Notes under the pieces: generated by a model | Databases searched by the model: none | What the model was told of the DNA's origin: nothing | What the model saw: the letters and a program-made list of their open reading frames with translations, nothing else | Origin: Haloarcula mannanilytica | GTDB taxonomy: Archaea > Halobacteriota > Halobacteria > Halobacteriales > Haloarculaceae | Assembly (NCBI RefSeq): GCF_005406125.1 | Contig: NZ_BIXZ01000002.1 | Span: 310,001 to 374,000 of the forward strand | Reading direction: 5' to 3' | DNA: 64,000 bases | Program-made: the position numbers and the translations under genes | Shown here: piece by piece, positions 11,003 through 20,484 of the stretch | Layout: every line of letters begins with the position of its first letter | Position numbering within the stretch: position 1 is the stretch's first letter

Positions 11003-11605
11003 TCACTCGGTTTCGATGTCGGCCCGGCCGCTGGTCGCACTCCGAATCCGGTCCCGTAGGTCGCTGCCCTCGACGGTGGGAACCCGAACGTCGAAGACGA
11101 CTTCGGCCTCGTAGTCAGCAGCAAACTCGACGCCCGCTGATTCAAGCAGGCTTCGAACACTGCCGGAGTCGTCGTAGGCGACGGTTACGGTAAACTCCTC
11201 GTGGGGCACCTCCTCGATGACGCCGGCGTCGTCGACGCCCTCTTTCACCGCTCTGGAGTAGGCACTGGCTAGGCCGCCGACGCCGAGGTTCGTCCCGCCG
11301 TAGTAGCGTGTGACGACGGCGACGACGTTCTCGATGTCGCGTTGCTGGAGGACGTTCAGCGCGGGGTCGCCGGCGCTGCCGCTGGGTTCGCCGTCGTCGC
11401 TGGAATACTCCCGAAAGGGGTCGGCTCGGACGCGGTAAGCGGGGACGTTGTGGGTCGCGTCGGCGTACTCCTCGCTGATGGCGTCGACGAACGCCTCGGC
11501 GTCTGCTGTGGTCGCTGCCGGCGCGACGTGGCCGATGAACTCCGAGCCCCGGACCTCGAAACGCGCCTCACCGCGGCCCGGAACGGTCCGATAGCTGTCC
11601 GTCAC
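11003..11605 (-). CDS. IMPACT/YigZ family protein (UPF0029)
   Basis: 200 residues with the family core 'HNVPAYRVR', 'SSDDGEPSGSAGDP' and 'VVAVVTRYYGGTNLGVGGLASAYS', followed by the small ferredoxin-like C-terminal domain. IMPACT proteins are cytoplasmic and linked to translation control in eukaryotes; the archaeal role is not established. Full length for the bacterial/archaeal YigZ form. It stands alone between the papain-like gene and the ferredoxin operon. Confidence 0.9.
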   Translation of the reverse strand: MTDSYRTVPGRGEARFEVRGSEFIGHVAPAATTADAEAFVDAISEEYADATHNVPAYRVRADPFREYSSDDGEPSGSAGDPALNVLQQRDIENVVAVVTRYYGGTNLGVGGLASAYSRAVKEGVDDAGVIEEVPHEEFTVTVAYDDSGSVRSLLESAGVEFAADYEAEVVFDVRVPTVEGSDLRDRIRSATSGRADIETE

Positions 11606-11672
11606 GGGCCGGCATACGCCCGGCCGCGGAATAGCGTTTGTCGTTCGCGCTCTCCGCGGTCACGGGTCTGGG

Positions 11673-12008
11673 TTAGTCCGTGCTATCGTCCGATTGCCGT
11701 GACCCCCAGACCCGCTTGTCCAGCAGCTTGACCGCCATTCCGTCCCGAACCCGAAGCTGACAGGAGAGGCGCGGGTAGCCAAAGCGGTCGGCGAGGTCGT
11801 CGTGCCAGTGGTCGGGGTCGGGCGGTGCGGCGAGACGGACGCCACAGGTGGCACAGATGCCGCGACCGCCGCAGTTGACCCGCGTCGCGTAGCGGCCATG
11901 CGGCGAGAGATCGGCATCGAGAAGAACGTCTCGCAGGACCGCGCCGAGTTCGGCAGTGAGTTCGTGGGTCTCGCCGTCGGGCGTCTCGACGGTGAGCGTC
12001 GCCGGCAT
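11673..12008 (-). CDS. 2Fe-2S ferredoxin
   Basis: 111 residues from ATG at 12008 (MPATLTVETPDGETHEL); a longer frame upstream gives Arg/Pro-rich sequence and overlaps the next gene, so I rejected it. The plant-type cluster motif is seen as NCGGRGICATCG with a fourth Cys in 'PRLSCQL'. The protein carries electrons to an unknown partner. Its start lies 2 nt after the stop of the DUF4260 gene, indicating one transcript. Confidence 0.85.
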   Translation of the reverse strand: MPATLTVETPDGETHELTAELGAVLRDVLLDADLSPHGRYATRVNCGGRGICATCGVRLAAPPDPDHWHDDLADRFGYPRLSCQLRVRDGMAVKLLDKRVWGSRQSDDSTD

Positions 12009-12010
12009 CG

Positions 12011-12364
12011 TCACAGTTGCTGGACGTGCGTGTCGCCGAACTCGCGGTCGGCGTATTTCAGTCCGAAGCCGAACAGGCGGTCCGCACCGATGTGGGCGGT
12101 CCAAACGAGCGCCACACCGAAGGCGAGGTCCACCGCGGCGAGGACGCCAGCGGCGGCCAGCACTCCCGGACCGAGATACGTGTGGACCGCGTTGTAGCTG
12201 GCCGCACCGACGCGGGTGCTGTGGAGATAGCCAGCCATCGAGAGGTCAGGAACCAGAATCAGGGCGAGAAAGAGGAGGAGCGACCGCCCCTGCAGGACGT
12301 ACAGCGCGGTCGCCCCGATACCGACGAGCGCGCCTTCGAGGCGAACGAGCGTGCGCGGGTTCAT
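12011..12364 (-). CDS. DUF4260 membrane protein
   Basis: 117 residues with about four hydrophobic segments and the family landmarks 'VRLEGALVG', 'LVPDLSMAGYL', 'GAASYNAVHTY' and 'HIGADRLFGFGLKYAD'. Integral membrane protein of unknown function that is widespread in bacteria. It is the first gene of a tight pair with the ferredoxin; whether the two act together is not known. Confidence 0.85.
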   Translation of the reverse strand: MNPRTLVRLEGALVGIGATALYVLQGRSLLLFLALILVPDLSMAGYLHSTRVGAASYNAVHTYLGPGVLAAAGVLAAVDLAFGVALVWTAHIGADRLFGFGLKYADREFGDTHVQQL

Positions 12365-12403
12365 ACCGGACAGTGGGCGGGGATCGTCAAAAATCGGCCG
12401 GCG

Positions 12404-12907
12404 CTACGCCAGTTCGATGGTCCGGACGAACGCCAGGCGACGGATCTCGTTGATGAGGTCGCCGGGCAGTTCCTCGTCGGTGATGACGTACAGCTTCGGT
12501 TCGTCGGTGAACTCGGGGTCCTCGCTCAGGACCTGCCGGATAGAGATGTCGCGGTCGGCGATGGCCGAGGTGACCGTCGAGACGATGCCGGACTCGTCGG
12601 CGGCCCGAACGGTGACGGTCACCGCATGCAGGTCGAGCACCGGCGCGAGGTCGAGCAGGCTCGGCACGGAGGAGATATTGCGGAAGATGCGCCGGAGGTC
12701 GTCGTCGTCGAGTATCGCGTCCGTCGTGGCGTTGACCACGCGGCGGTCGACGCCGGCCTCGCGGGCGATGCCCGTGTTCGGGATCTCGATGCCGCCCGAG
12801 ACGACGCGGCCGTCCTCGTTGACGGAGAACCCCCGTTCCAGCAGCAGGCGGATGACATCCTGCTGGCCGGGAGAGTCCTCGAATTTCTGCATGATCTCGT
12901 CGAACAT
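12404..12907 (-). CDS. ACT-domain regulator of amino acid metabolism (COG2150-like)
   Basis: 167 residues from ATG at 12907 (MFDEIMQKFEDSPGQQDVI); an in-frame ATG 8 codons upstream adds residues unlike the family. An N-terminal winged-helix-like region (20-75, 'RLLLERGFSVNEDGRVVSG', 'IAREAGVDRRVVNATTDAI') precedes an ACT domain (about 90-165, 'AVTVTVRAADESGIVSTVTSAIADRDISI'). The arrangement suggests a DNA-binding sensor of an amino acid. It lies next to hisB on the same strand, so a link to histidine supply is possible but not shown. Confidence 0.8.
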   Translation of the reverse strand: MFDEIMQKFEDSPGQQDVIRLLLERGFSVNEDGRVVSGGIEIPNTGIAREAGVDRRVVNATTDAILDDDDLRRIFRNISSVPSLLDLAPVLDLHAVTVTVRAADESGIVSTVTSAIADRDISIRQVLSEDPEFTDEPKLYVITDEELPGDLINEIRRLAFVRTIELA

Positions 12908-12975
12908 ACGGAAGGATAGGTATGAGGCCACTAATCGGTGCCGACAGCGGGCAGCGGACGCCGCCGCGGGGAGGA

Positions 12976-13563
12976 CTACAGTTCGCCTTTCGTGCTCGCT
13001 ACGTCGGACCGGCGCTCGTCGATACGGGTCGCGTCGTCGAGTGCCCGAGCCAGCCCCTTGAACAGCGCCTCAATCTCGTGGTGGGCGTTCTCGCCCTCGA
13101 CGCCGCAGTGCAGCGTCAGCCCGGCGTTCATCGACAACGAGCGACAGAAGTGCCGGGCCATATGGCTGGTCATCCCGCCGACCGAGTCCTGCGAGAAGTC
13201 GCCGTCGAACTCGAAGTACGGCCGCCCGGAGATGTCGACGACGACGCTCGCGACGGCCTCGTCAAGTGGGACCTTTCGGTCAGCGAACCGGCGGATACCG
13301 CGCTTATCGTCCAGCGCTTCTGTGAACGCCTCGCCGAGTGTGATTGCGACATCCTCGACGGTGTGGTGGTCGTCGATGTCCAGGTCGCCGTCACAGTGGA
13401 CGGTCAGGTCGAACAGCCCGTGCGTCGAGAACGAGTCGAGCATGTGGTCGAAGAAGCCGATACCGGTGTCGATGGTACTATCGCCGTCGCCGTCGACATC
13501 GAGCGTGACTTCGATGTCCGTCTCGGCCGTGGTCCGCGTGACGGCCGCCGTCCGGTCGGTCAT
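12976..13563 (-). CDS. hisB: Imidazoleglycerol-phosphate dehydratase HisB
   Basis: 195 residues, full length for a monofunctional IGPD (step 6 of histidine synthesis). Metal-binding His motifs are clear: '[14 protein letters not shown]', '[11 protein letters not shown]', '[10 protein letters not shown]' and '[18 protein letters not shown]'. Forms a Mn-dependent 24-mer in known enzymes. hisA is in the same window about 48 kb away, showing that the pathway is dispersed here. The ACT-domain regulator gene follows it on the same strand. Confidence 0.95.
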   Translation of the reverse strand: MTDRTAAVTRTTAETDIEVTLDVDGDGDSTIDTGIGFFDHMLDSFSTHGLFDLTVHCDGDLDIDDHHTVEDVAITLGEAFTEALDDKRGIRRFADRKVPLDEAVASVVVDISGRPYFEFDGDFSQDSVGGMTSHMARHFCRSLSMNAGLTLHCGVEGENAHHEIEALFKGLARALDDATRIDERRSDVASTKGEL

Positions 13564-13632
13564 ACCTAGCCCCTATCAGGCCGCGTATTTGTGGATTGCG
13601 TCCGCCCCGTCGGTCGCCGAGCGCTCTGGCGG

Positions 13633-14394
13633 TCAGCCAGTCTGCTCGTCGAGAAACGCCAGCAGCCGGTCGGTCACCGCCGGCGCGTGCTCGACGTAAC
13701 AGCAGTGGCGACCCTCGACAGCCTCCCCGGTCCCGCGGGGGAGGTCGGCCGAAAGCGACTGCACGGTCTCCGGCGACACCACGGGGTCCTCTAGGCCGTA
13801 GTACACCTCGGTCGGCTGGGTAATCTCGTACAGCGGCGGCGCGTCGAAGGCCGTCATCGCCGCGGCCTGCGCGTCGCGAGCCGCACCGGCCGCGTCCTCC
13901 TCGGCCCGCCAGTCAGCTATCTGGTCCATGAGGTCCGGGTCGTGCCCGCGGAACGCTGGCGAGAACGCTCCGTCGAGCGACGACGGGGCGTCGAGCGCAA
14001 GCGCGTCGAGTGCGTCCCGGTCGACGGCGTCCCCCGACCCCGCCGTACAGTACAGCGTCAGCGAGCGGGCGCGGCTGTACTGGTGGGCGTACTGAAGGGC
14101 AACCATCCCGCCGAGACCAGCCCCGACGAGGTGGGCGCTCCCGACACCGTGGTCGGCCAGCACGGCTTCGAGGTCGGCCGCCAGCGTTTCCACGTCGTAC
14201 GGTCCGTCCGGCGCGTCCGACCGGCCGGTGCCGCGGAGGTCCCACACCACCGTCTCGTAGGGGCCGGCGACGGCGTCGTAGTGCCAGCCCCAGAGCCACG
14301 GGCCGTACCCCACGTCGTTGACGAACACGACGGTGGGGCCGTCGCCGTCGGCCTCGTAGTAGAGCGACACGTCGCCGTTGCGTGTGGTCGGCAT
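13633..14394 (-). CDS. Alpha/beta-hydrolase fold protein lacking the nucleophile serine
   Basis: 253 residues from ATG at 14394 (MPTTRNGDVSLYYEADGDGP). The fold is typical: 'VVWDLRGTGRSDAPDGPYDV', a nucleophile elbow 'HLVGAGLGGMVALQYA', acid-loop 'YYGLEDPVVSPE' and a closing 'GRHCCYVEHAP' with His. In the elbow the normal G-x-S-x-G is G91-A-G93-L-G95, so Ser is replaced by Gly93 while the putative Asp and His remain. It may be non-catalytic (binding or signalling) or use another residue. It is divergent from the antiporter gene. Confidence 0.85.
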   Translation of the reverse strand: MPTTRNGDVSLYYEADGDGPTVVFVNDVGYGPWLWGWHYDAVAGPYETVVWDLRGTGRSDAPDGPYDVETLAADLEAVLADHGVGSAHLVGAGLGGMVALQYAHQYSRARSLTLYCTAGSGDAVDRDALDALALDAPSSLDGAFSPAFRGHDPDLMDQIADWRAEEDAAGAARDAQAAAMTAFDAPPLYEITQPTEVYYGLEDPVVSPETVQSLSADLPRGTGEAVEGRHCCYVEHAPAVTDRLLAFLDEQTG

Positions 14395-14476
14395 TGGCCG
14401 TCGATTCCCGCGCTGACGGTGTGTTTCTTTCGGTGAGTAGGTCTTTGGCGCTGGCTGTCGAAGGGCCGCCCGTCTC

Positions 14477-16339
14477 GTGTCCGGAGCAGCATCACTTATC
14501 GGCGCTGTCGTGTTGGTTGTGAGTCTGGGCGTCGCCGCACAACTGGTCGCCGACTGGCTCCAGATCCCAAGCGTCGCGTTCCTGCTGGTCGCCGGTGTCT
14601 TCGTCGGTCCGCAAGCCCTCGGGCTGGTCGATCCTGCAATCTTCGGCCAGGCCGGGCTGCAGGCCATCGTCGGCCTCAGTGTCGGCATCATCGTCTTCGA
14701 AGGGGCGTTTCACCTCACCGTCGAGCGGGTCCGTGAAGCGTCCAGGGAGGCGCTGGGGCTGGTGACAATCGGCGCGTTCGTCTCGGTCGTCGGAACCGCA
14801 GTTGCCGTCAACGTCGTGTTCGGGACGACGTGGCCGGTGGCCGTCCTCGTCGGGAGCCTACTCATCGCTACCGGGCCGACGGTCATCACACCCATTATGC
14901 AGGTGGTCCCGGTCCGTGACCGGGTCGCCGCCGCGCTGGAAACGGAGGGCATCATCAACGACGTGACCGCCGCCATCCTCGCGGTGGCGACATTCGAATT
15001 TGTCATCGCAAGCCAGTCATCACCGGTGGTTGTCGTCGAGGCCTTTGTCGCCCGGCTGGCCGTCGGCGTCCTCGTCGGTGTCGCCGTCGGCGGCGGCATC
15101 GCGCTCTTGCTCCAGCGGCTGAAGCTCTCAGCGGACAACGCCACACAGAACGCTCGCGTCATGGTCTTGACGGCCGCGCTGCTCGCGTACGCACTGGGCA
15201 GCATGTGGCTCTTGGAGGCCGGTATCGCGGCAGCCGCCGTCGCCGGTATCGTGCTGGGGAACGCCGACATCCCCCACGAGGATGAAATCGCCGATTTCAA
15301 GGGCGGTATTACGCTGTTTGTCCTCTCGTTCGTGTTTATCGTGCTGGCGGCCCAGCTCTCGCTCGGCGACCTGCGTGCGCTCGGGATCGGCGGCCTGGTC
15401 ATCGTCATCGTCGTTGTCGCACTCGTTCGCCCACTGGGCGTGTTCCTCTCCACGCTGGGGGGACGACTCACCGTTCGAGAGCGGATGTTCGTCGGCGCGA
15501 TGGGGCCGCGCGGCATCGTCCCGGCCAGCGTCGCCACGCTGTTTGCCATCGAACTGCGGCCCGAAAACCCGGAGGCCGCAACGGTCCTCGTCGGAACCGT
15601 CTTCCTGGTCATCTTCGCCACCGTCATGTTTCAAGGCGGGCTGGCCCGTCACTTCGCGCAAGCGCTTGATATCCTTCCCATGCAAACACTCATCGTCGGT
15701 GCGGGTCGGGTCGGCCGGGAACTGGCGACGCGCTATGAATCACGCGGCGAGGAGGTCGCCCTCATCGACAGTGACGAAGACACGGTCGAGCGGGTCCGGG
15801 CCGACGGCCACCGCGTCGTCCACGGTGACGCGACGAACGCGAACGTTCTCGAAGAAGCGGGGGCGAACCGGGCGTCTGTCGTCGTCGCCGCGACCGCGGA
15901 CGACGACGTGAACCTGCTCGTCGCACAGTTAGCGACGACTCGGTTCGACGTTGACACGGTGGTCGCCAGGGCGAACCAGCCGGACAACCTCGAAGCCTTC
16001 GAGGATCTGGATGTCGAGACAATCTCGGCGGGCTTTGCCGTCGCCGACGCCATCGACGACGCGGTCGAGCGACCGGCCCTCGCCCACTGGCTGTCTGATT
16101 CCGGTCGGACAGGGGACGTACTGGAGGTCGAACTCGGCAACGAGTCGCTGGTCGACCGGACGATAGAGGAGACCGCGAAGAAACTCCCCGACGGCTGTCT
16201 TGTTGCGATGGTCAGCCGCAACGGGACCGACAGGGTCCCCGACAGCGACTTCCGCCTTGCAAGCGGCGACCACCTGACGCTCGTCTGTGAGACAAACGAG
16301 GCGATGCAGGACGCCCGGCGGCTGTGTCAGGGCGACTAG
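14477..16339 (+). CDS. CPA-type Na+(K+)/H+ antiporter with C-terminal TrkA domains
   Basis: 620 residues starting with GTG at 14477. About 12 membrane helices (1-390) include 'SVGIIVFEGAF', 'ATGPTVITPIM' and 'ETEGIINDVTAAIL', the antiporter core with its Asp. A cytoplasmic TrkA-N nucleotide-binding domain begins at about 401 ('TLIVGAGRVGRELATRYESRG') and a TrkA-C domain ends the protein. Such fusions exchange monovalent cations for protons and are gated by NAD(H) or another nucleotide. Salt and pH homeostasis is the likely role. It starts 82 nt from the divergent hydrolase gene. Confidence 0.9.
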   Translation: MSGAASLIGAVVLVVSLGVAAQLVADWLQIPSVAFLLVAGVFVGPQALGLVDPAIFGQAGLQAIVGLSVGIIVFEGAFHLTVERVREASREALGLVTIGAFVSVVGTAVAVNVVFGTTWPVAVLVGSLLIATGPTVITPIMQVVPVRDRVAAALETEGIINDVTAAILAVATFEFVIASQSSPVVVVEAFVARLAVGVLVGVAVGGGIALLLQRLKLSADNATQNARVMVLTAALLAYALGSMWLLEAGIAAAAVAGIVLGNADIPHEDEIADFKGGITLFVLSFVFIVLAAQLSLGDLRALGIGGLVIVIVVVALVRPLGVFLSTLGGRLTVRERMFVGAMGPRGIVPASVATLFAIELRPENPEAATVLVGTVFLVIFATVMFQGGLARHFAQALDILPMQTLIVGAGRVGRELATRYESRGEEVALIDSDEDTVERVRADGHRVVHGDATNANVLEEAGANRASVVVAATADDDVNLLVAQLATTRFDVDTVVARANQPDNLEAFEDLDVETISAGFAVADAIDDAVERPALAHWLSDSGRTGDVLEVELGNESLVDRTIEETAKKLPDGCLVAMVSRNGTDRVPDSDFRLASGDHLTLVCETNEAMQDARRLCQGD

Positions 16340-16362
16340 GAGAGAGGGGACGGACGCGCCGA

Positions 16363-16554
16363 TCAGCGCAGTTCCTCAAGCGAAACCGCCGCCGACCGGT
16401 CCGCGGTGACCCACTCGGTCACGGACTGCTGGAGGTCCGAGGGGAAAATCGTCAGCTCCGAGGGGTCTTCGGGGTCGTCGTACAGACAGTCCAGTTCGAA
16501 CTCGGGCGTCTCGCTCAGGTCGGTGTTCGACGGAGGCGTCGTGGTCGTGCTCAT
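16363..16554 (-). CDS. 63-residue haloarchaeal protein (DUF7511-like)
   Basis: Small acidic protein with the conserved-looking core 'LDCLYDDPEDPSELTIFPSD' and 'VTEWVTADRSAAVSLEELR'. I recall this arrangement in a haloarchaea-only family of unknown function (DUF7511); the name is from memory. Its ATG overlaps the TGA of the upstream zinc-ribbon microprotein (ATGA at 16551-16554), so the two are translationally coupled and probably work together. Confidence 0.75.
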   Translation of the reverse strand: MSTTTTPPSNTDLSETPEFELDCLYDDPEDPSELTIFPSDLQQSVTEWVTADRSAAVSLEELR

Positions 16555-16718
16555 GAGTCAGGTCGCGTGGATAGGATAGCGTTGCAGTTTGCACACAGTT
16601 CATCAGCAGCGCGACTGCTATCAGCGGGGACACCGGTCCCACACCGCCGACACGTCCGTTGTGACCGAACGTACTCGGTGTGAGACTGAATGTGCGTGAT
16701 GTCACGTTCTCCGCTCAT
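16551..16718 (-). CDS. 55-residue zinc-ribbon microprotein
   Basis: Read from ATG at 16718 to TGA at 16551-16553. The product starts MSGERDITHIQSHTEYVRSQ and contains two CxxC knuckles, RTCRRCGTG and ELCANCNAI, spaced 14 residues apart: a four-Cys zinc ribbon. A TATA-like stretch (minus-strand gtttttagta, near 16739-16748) sits about 27 nt upstream. The stop overlaps the start of the next gene by four bases. Possible role in nucleic-acid or protein binding; unknown. Confidence 0.8.
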   Translation of the reverse strand: MSGERDITHIQSHTEYVRSQRTCRRCGTGVPADSSRAADELCANCNAILSTRPDS

Positions 16719-16844
16719 ATTTGCTATAGATGGGCAGTTACTAAAAACACTTTTGGAAACACATCCAAATATACCTAATACAGGTAAATGTAATTGTATT
16801 CACGAATCCCATTCGGGTTGTTCGGGCAGAATATCGAGTTACAA

Positions 16845-16860
16845 TCGGACAACTGTCCGA
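16845..16860. repeat. Inverted repeat (7-bp arms) between alaS and the microprotein pair
   Basis: tcggaca-ac-tgtccga, a perfect inverted repeat with a 2-nt centre, lies in the AT-rich gap 16719-16908. It is about 50 nt beyond the alaS stop and 127 nt upstream of the microprotein start. It could be an operator for the pair or an RNA hairpin after alaS. Confidence 0.5.
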
Positions 16861-16908
16861 AGCGGCTACTGAAGAGCGGAACTATCGGCGAGAAAGAACG
16901 CAAACCGT

Positions 16909-19692
16909 TCAGACGTTCGCGACGGTACGAAGGATGTCCGGTGCGTCGTCCAGCGCATCGTCGAGCGCGTCCGTGTCGGGACCGCCGCCCTGTGCGAAGT
17001 CCGGCGGGCCGCCGCCCCCGCCGCCCACGCGGCCGGCGAGTTCGCCGACGACCTCACCAGCGTCGACATCGACACCGTCAGGAACCGAAACGACGAACTG
17101 CGCGCCGTCGAGTCCGGACCCGAGCACCGCGATGTTGCCCTGTTCGACGATGGCGTTGGCCTGGGCGCGGAGTTCGTCCATGTCGGCGTCGATGCGCTGG
17201 ACGACGGCGGTCGCCTCGCCCACGTCGACCTCCTCGCTGTCGCCGCCACCGCTGGCGCGGGCCTCGGCGAGCTGTTCTTTGAGCTGTTCGATCTCCTTGC
17301 CGCGGGCCTTCCACTCGTCGAAGAACCGCTCGGCGGTTTCGGGCACTGCCTCGGGCGCGACATCGAGGATGCCCGCGGCTTCGGTGAGCGCGTCCTCAGT
17401 GCGCTGGGTGGCCTCGATAGCGGCGTTACCCGCGGCGAAGGTCAGGCGGATGACACCGTCCTGAATCCGTTCGGTGTTCCGCATTTTTATCGCCCCGATG
17501 TCGCCGGTGCGGGCGACGTGGGTGCCACCGCAGGCCTGCACGTCGTCGCCGACGGTGATGAGCCGGATCTGCTCTCCGGCCGGGATGCCGCCCTGGTAGA
17601 GGTCGAAGCCGTACCGTTCCTCGGCCTCGTTGCGGTCGGGCCACGACTGGGAGACGGTGATGTTGTCCTGGACGATGTCGTTTGCGAGGCGTTCGATCTC
17701 CTTGACCTCTTCGCGGCTCACCGACTCGTAGTGGCTGATGTCGATGCGGGCAGAGTCGGTTCCCTTCTGTGCGCCGGCCTGCCTGACGTGCTCGCCGAGG
17801 ACCTGCCGAGCGCTGTGGATGACGATGTGGGTCGCCGTGTGGTGTTGCATCAGGCGCTGGCGGCGGGTGGCGTCGACCTGGCCGCGGACGAACTCACCTT
17901 TCCCGGGGTCGTCGTCGCAGGTGTGGACGATAACGTCGCCGTACTGCTGTACGTCGGACACCTCGGCGGAAACGTCGTCGGTCGATAGCGTCCCCTCGTC
18001 GGGCGGTTGCCCACCGCCCTCGGGGTAGAACATGGTCTGGTCGAGTACCACGTCGTAGTTGTCGTCGTCGCGGTCAAACACCTCCAGGACAACGGCCTCG
18101 AACTCGGTCCGTTGCTGGTCCTCGTAGTAGAGTCGGTCGGTCTCGGGGAGTTCTTCGAGCCGGTCCGCATAGGGTATCTGTGACTCCTCGGAGACGGTGT
18201 CGCCGCCGCCGTGACGCTGGGCGACGACCGCGTAGAAGTCATCTGGCACGTCCACATCGACGCCCTTCTCCGCGGCGATTTCCTCGACCATGTCCGGCTG
18301 AATCCCGTGTGAGTCGTACAGTTCGACCAGTTCCGCGGTCGGGATCGGCTCGCCCTTCTCGGCGTACTCCTCGGCCAACTGGCGGACGCGCCGGCCACCG
18401 CGGTCCAGCGTCTCGCGGTACTTCTCGACCTCAGTGCGGACGATGTCGCGGATGGTGTCGCGGTTCTCGTAGCTCAGGCGCTCGGCCTGCATGTCGACGA
18501 GTTCGTCCAGCGGCGCGTCGACGCCGATGCCGTCGACCAGCCGCTTGGTCCGCCGAAGGACCATTCGCGCTAGATAGCCCGTCCCGACGTTGGAGGGAAC
18601 GATGCCGTCGCCGAGCATGTACGCGAGCGTGCGGCAGTGGTCGGCGATGGCGTAGATGTCCTCCAGTGGGGCCATCAGCTCTCGCATCTCCTCGACCTCG
18701 ACACCGACCTCGGCGGCGATGGTGTCTCGTTCGGCCTCGATGTCCTCGGCCTCGTCGATATCCATTCGCCCCGCGAGCTTCGCGGCCTCGTGGACGATGC
18801 GCTCCTCCTCGTCGGTGAGTTCGATGCCGGCGTTGTCCTTGAGGAAGGCGATCATGTCGGGGTAGACGGCCTCGTACACCGTCGGCGTCCCTTGGCTCAT
18901 CCAGGTCCAGCGTTCGAGCCCGTAGCCGGTGTCGACGATGTAGGTGTCCATCGGCGAGTACCGGTTGCCGTCTTTCATCTCGTATTCGCCGTCGGGGTCT
19001 TGCTCCATCGACATGAAGACGAGCGTGGCGAGTTCGGCCCCGCGGTAGATGACCTCGATGGCCGGGCCGGCGTTGCCGCCGCCGACCCATGGGTCCTCGA
19101 TGTAGACGATTTCATCGAGGTTCGCGCCCATCTCCTCGAACAGTTCGTCGCAGTACCGGACCGTCTCGTTCTTCCAGTACACCTCGCCCTCGTAGGCGTA
19201 CTGCTCGGGGTCCTCGATGTCCTCGCGGGCGTTGAACGCGTGGTGGGCCATCATCTCGAAGGCCATCGTGTGCCGCCCGGTCTTGCCGACGTTGTCGATG
19301 TCCTGCATTCGGATGCAGGGCTGGCTGATACACAGCGGGTTCGCCGGCGGCGGCGTCGTCCCCGACGTGACCAGCGGCTGGAAGTCATAAATCGACGCCT
19401 GTGTCAGAAGCACGTCGTCGCGCCAGCGGTTGGCCGCCACCGGATACGGGTCGATGCGCTCGTGGTCGCGCTCCTCGAAGAAAGAGAGGAACGCCTCGCG
19501 CATCTCCGTCAGCGAGTACGGTTCGTCGAACCCGGGATTGTCGATGAAGTCGTACTCGGCACACGGCGGCTCGCCGCAGGTCTCGCGTTCGATTCGGGAC
19601 CAGAACATATCGCCACAGGCGGCACACTCCTGTCTGTGGAAGCCTTCCGCTTCGAAGTACTCGAGTTGGTAGGCCTCGTCGAGGTCGCTCAT
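16909..19692 (-). CDS. alaS: Alanyl-tRNA synthetase (archaeal type)
   Basis: 927 residues. The archaeal N-terminal zinc region ([22 protein letters not shown]) precedes the class II catalytic core. The editing domain shows HHTATH (HxxxH) and '[14 protein letters not shown]' (CxxxH), which hydrolyse mischarged Ser/Gly-tRNA. A short coiled region leads into the C-terminal DHHA1-like domain with a Gly run ([15 protein letters not shown]). Charges tRNA-Ala in the cytoplasm. Stands as a single gene; a 70-nt gap separates it from the archaellin gene. Confidence 0.97.
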   Translation of the reverse strand: MSDLDEAYQLEYFEAEGFHRQECAACGDMFWSRIERETCGEPPCAEYDFIDNPGFDEPYSLTEMREAFLSFFEERDHERIDPYPVAANRWRDDVLLTQASIYDFQPLVTSGTTPPPANPLCISQPCIRMQDIDNVGKTGRHTMAFEMMAHHAFNAREDIEDPEQYAYEGEVYWKNETVRYCDELFEEMGANLDEIVYIEDPWVGGGNAGPAIEVIYRGAELATLVFMSMEQDPDGEYEMKDGNRYSPMDTYIVDTGYGLERWTWMSQGTPTVYEAVYPDMIAFLKDNAGIELTDEEERIVHEAAKLAGRMDIDEAEDIEAERDTIAAEVGVEVEEMRELMAPLEDIYAIADHCRTLAYMLGDGIVPSNVGTGYLARMVLRRTKRLVDGIGVDAPLDELVDMQAERLSYENRDTIRDIVRTEVEKYRETLDRGGRRVRQLAEEYAEKGEPIPTAELVELYDSHGIQPDMVEEIAAEKGVDVDVPDDFYAVVAQRHGGGDTVSEESQIPYADRLEELPETDRLYYEDQQRTEFEAVVLEVFDRDDDNYDVVLDQTMFYPEGGGQPPDEGTLSTDDVSAEVSDVQQYGDVIVHTCDDDPGKGEFVRGQVDATRRQRLMQHHTATHIVIHSARQVLGEHVRQAGAQKGTDSARIDISHYESVSREEVKEIERLANDIVQDNITVSQSWPDRNEAEERYGFDLYQGGIPAGEQIRLITVGDDVQACGGTHVARTGDIGAIKMRNTERIQDGVIRLTFAAGNAAIEATQRTEDALTEAAGILDVAPEAVPETAERFFDEWKARGKEIEQLKEQLAEARASGGGDSEEVDVGEATAVVQRIDADMDELRAQANAIVEQGNIAVLGSGLDGAQFVVSVPDGVDVDAGEVVGELAGRVGGGGGGPPDFAQGGGPDTDALDDALDDAPDILRTVANV

Positions 19693-19762
19693 TGGTGTTC
19701 AGTTGGCCCACGTTCGCCTAAAACTGTTCCGAAGGGGCCGGGCTATCGTCCGAGACGTGGGG

Positions 19763-20392
19763 TTACAGCGTGACCGAGGATTCCCCAGAGAGGGTCTTCG
19801 GGACGATGACCTCCTCGGTCGTCATGCCGCCCGCGGGCGAGGAGATGCGGAGTGTCGCGCTCTCGCCTTCCGGGAGCGGTTCACCGAACGGCTCCCCAGT
19901 AGCCAGATCCTTGTCACCGAGGTCAAGCGAGATCTTCAGGCGGTCTTCAACGTTATTCAACACTGGTTTCGAGTCGTCTTTGTCCTGGATAGTCGAGATA
20001 GCGAATTTGCCATCCGGGCTCGCATCTGAATTGCTGGCCGCGAGTTGGTAGTACGATCCGCTCGGGCCGATCCACAGGATCGTTGTCTTGCTCAGATCAA
20101 CGTTGCCTGCCCCCGGTGCCCGCTTGACGGTAATGTGTACCACGCCAACCTCGCTGTTCCCAGTGAAGTGGTCTCCGGTCATCCCGACGACCTGGATGCG
20201 GTTCGTCGTCGAGTCGCTGGACTGCTGGCCGGTCGCTTGCGCGGAACTCTGCAGGAACCCCGCAGTGTTGATAAGCACTCCTGCAGCGATTGCCGCGACC
20301 AGCACCATCGCAATAAAGACGATAAGTGTCCCGATCCCGACCTGACCGCGGTCCTCCCCTGCCCCCTCCGTAGCTGGTCGTAAACGTTGCAT
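19763..20392 (-). CDS. Archaellin (archaeal flagellin)
   Basis: 209 residues with a class III signal: a charged leader (EGAGEDRG), then [20 protein letters not shown], which the prepilin peptidase PibD/FlaK would cut between G and Q. The hydrophobic helix forms the filament core; the C-terminal beta domain is acidic with N-x-S/T sequons (TGNSE, NNVE is not one). No other archaellum gene (arlCDE, arlH-J) is close, so this is a solitary archaellin between alaS and rfcS. It may be an alternative filament subunit used under other conditions. Confidence 0.93.
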   Translation of the reverse strand: MQRLRPATEGAGEDRGQVGIGTLIVFIAMVLVAAIAAGVLINTAGFLQSSAQATGQQSSDSTTNRIQVVGMTGDHFTGNSEVGVVHITVKRAPGAGNVDLSKTTILWIGPSGSYYQLAASNSDASPDGKFAISTIQDKDDSKPVLNNVEDRLKISLDLGDKDLATGEPFGEPLPEGESATLRISSPAGGMTTEEVIVPKTLSGESSVTL

Positions 20393-20484
20393 TTCAGTTG
20401 TTGATATTCTTACTCTCCTTTCCAGATAAAGCTCACCCGCCAGTTATCAGGTGTGAAAAGTAGAAGTACAGCGGTAGTACGACC

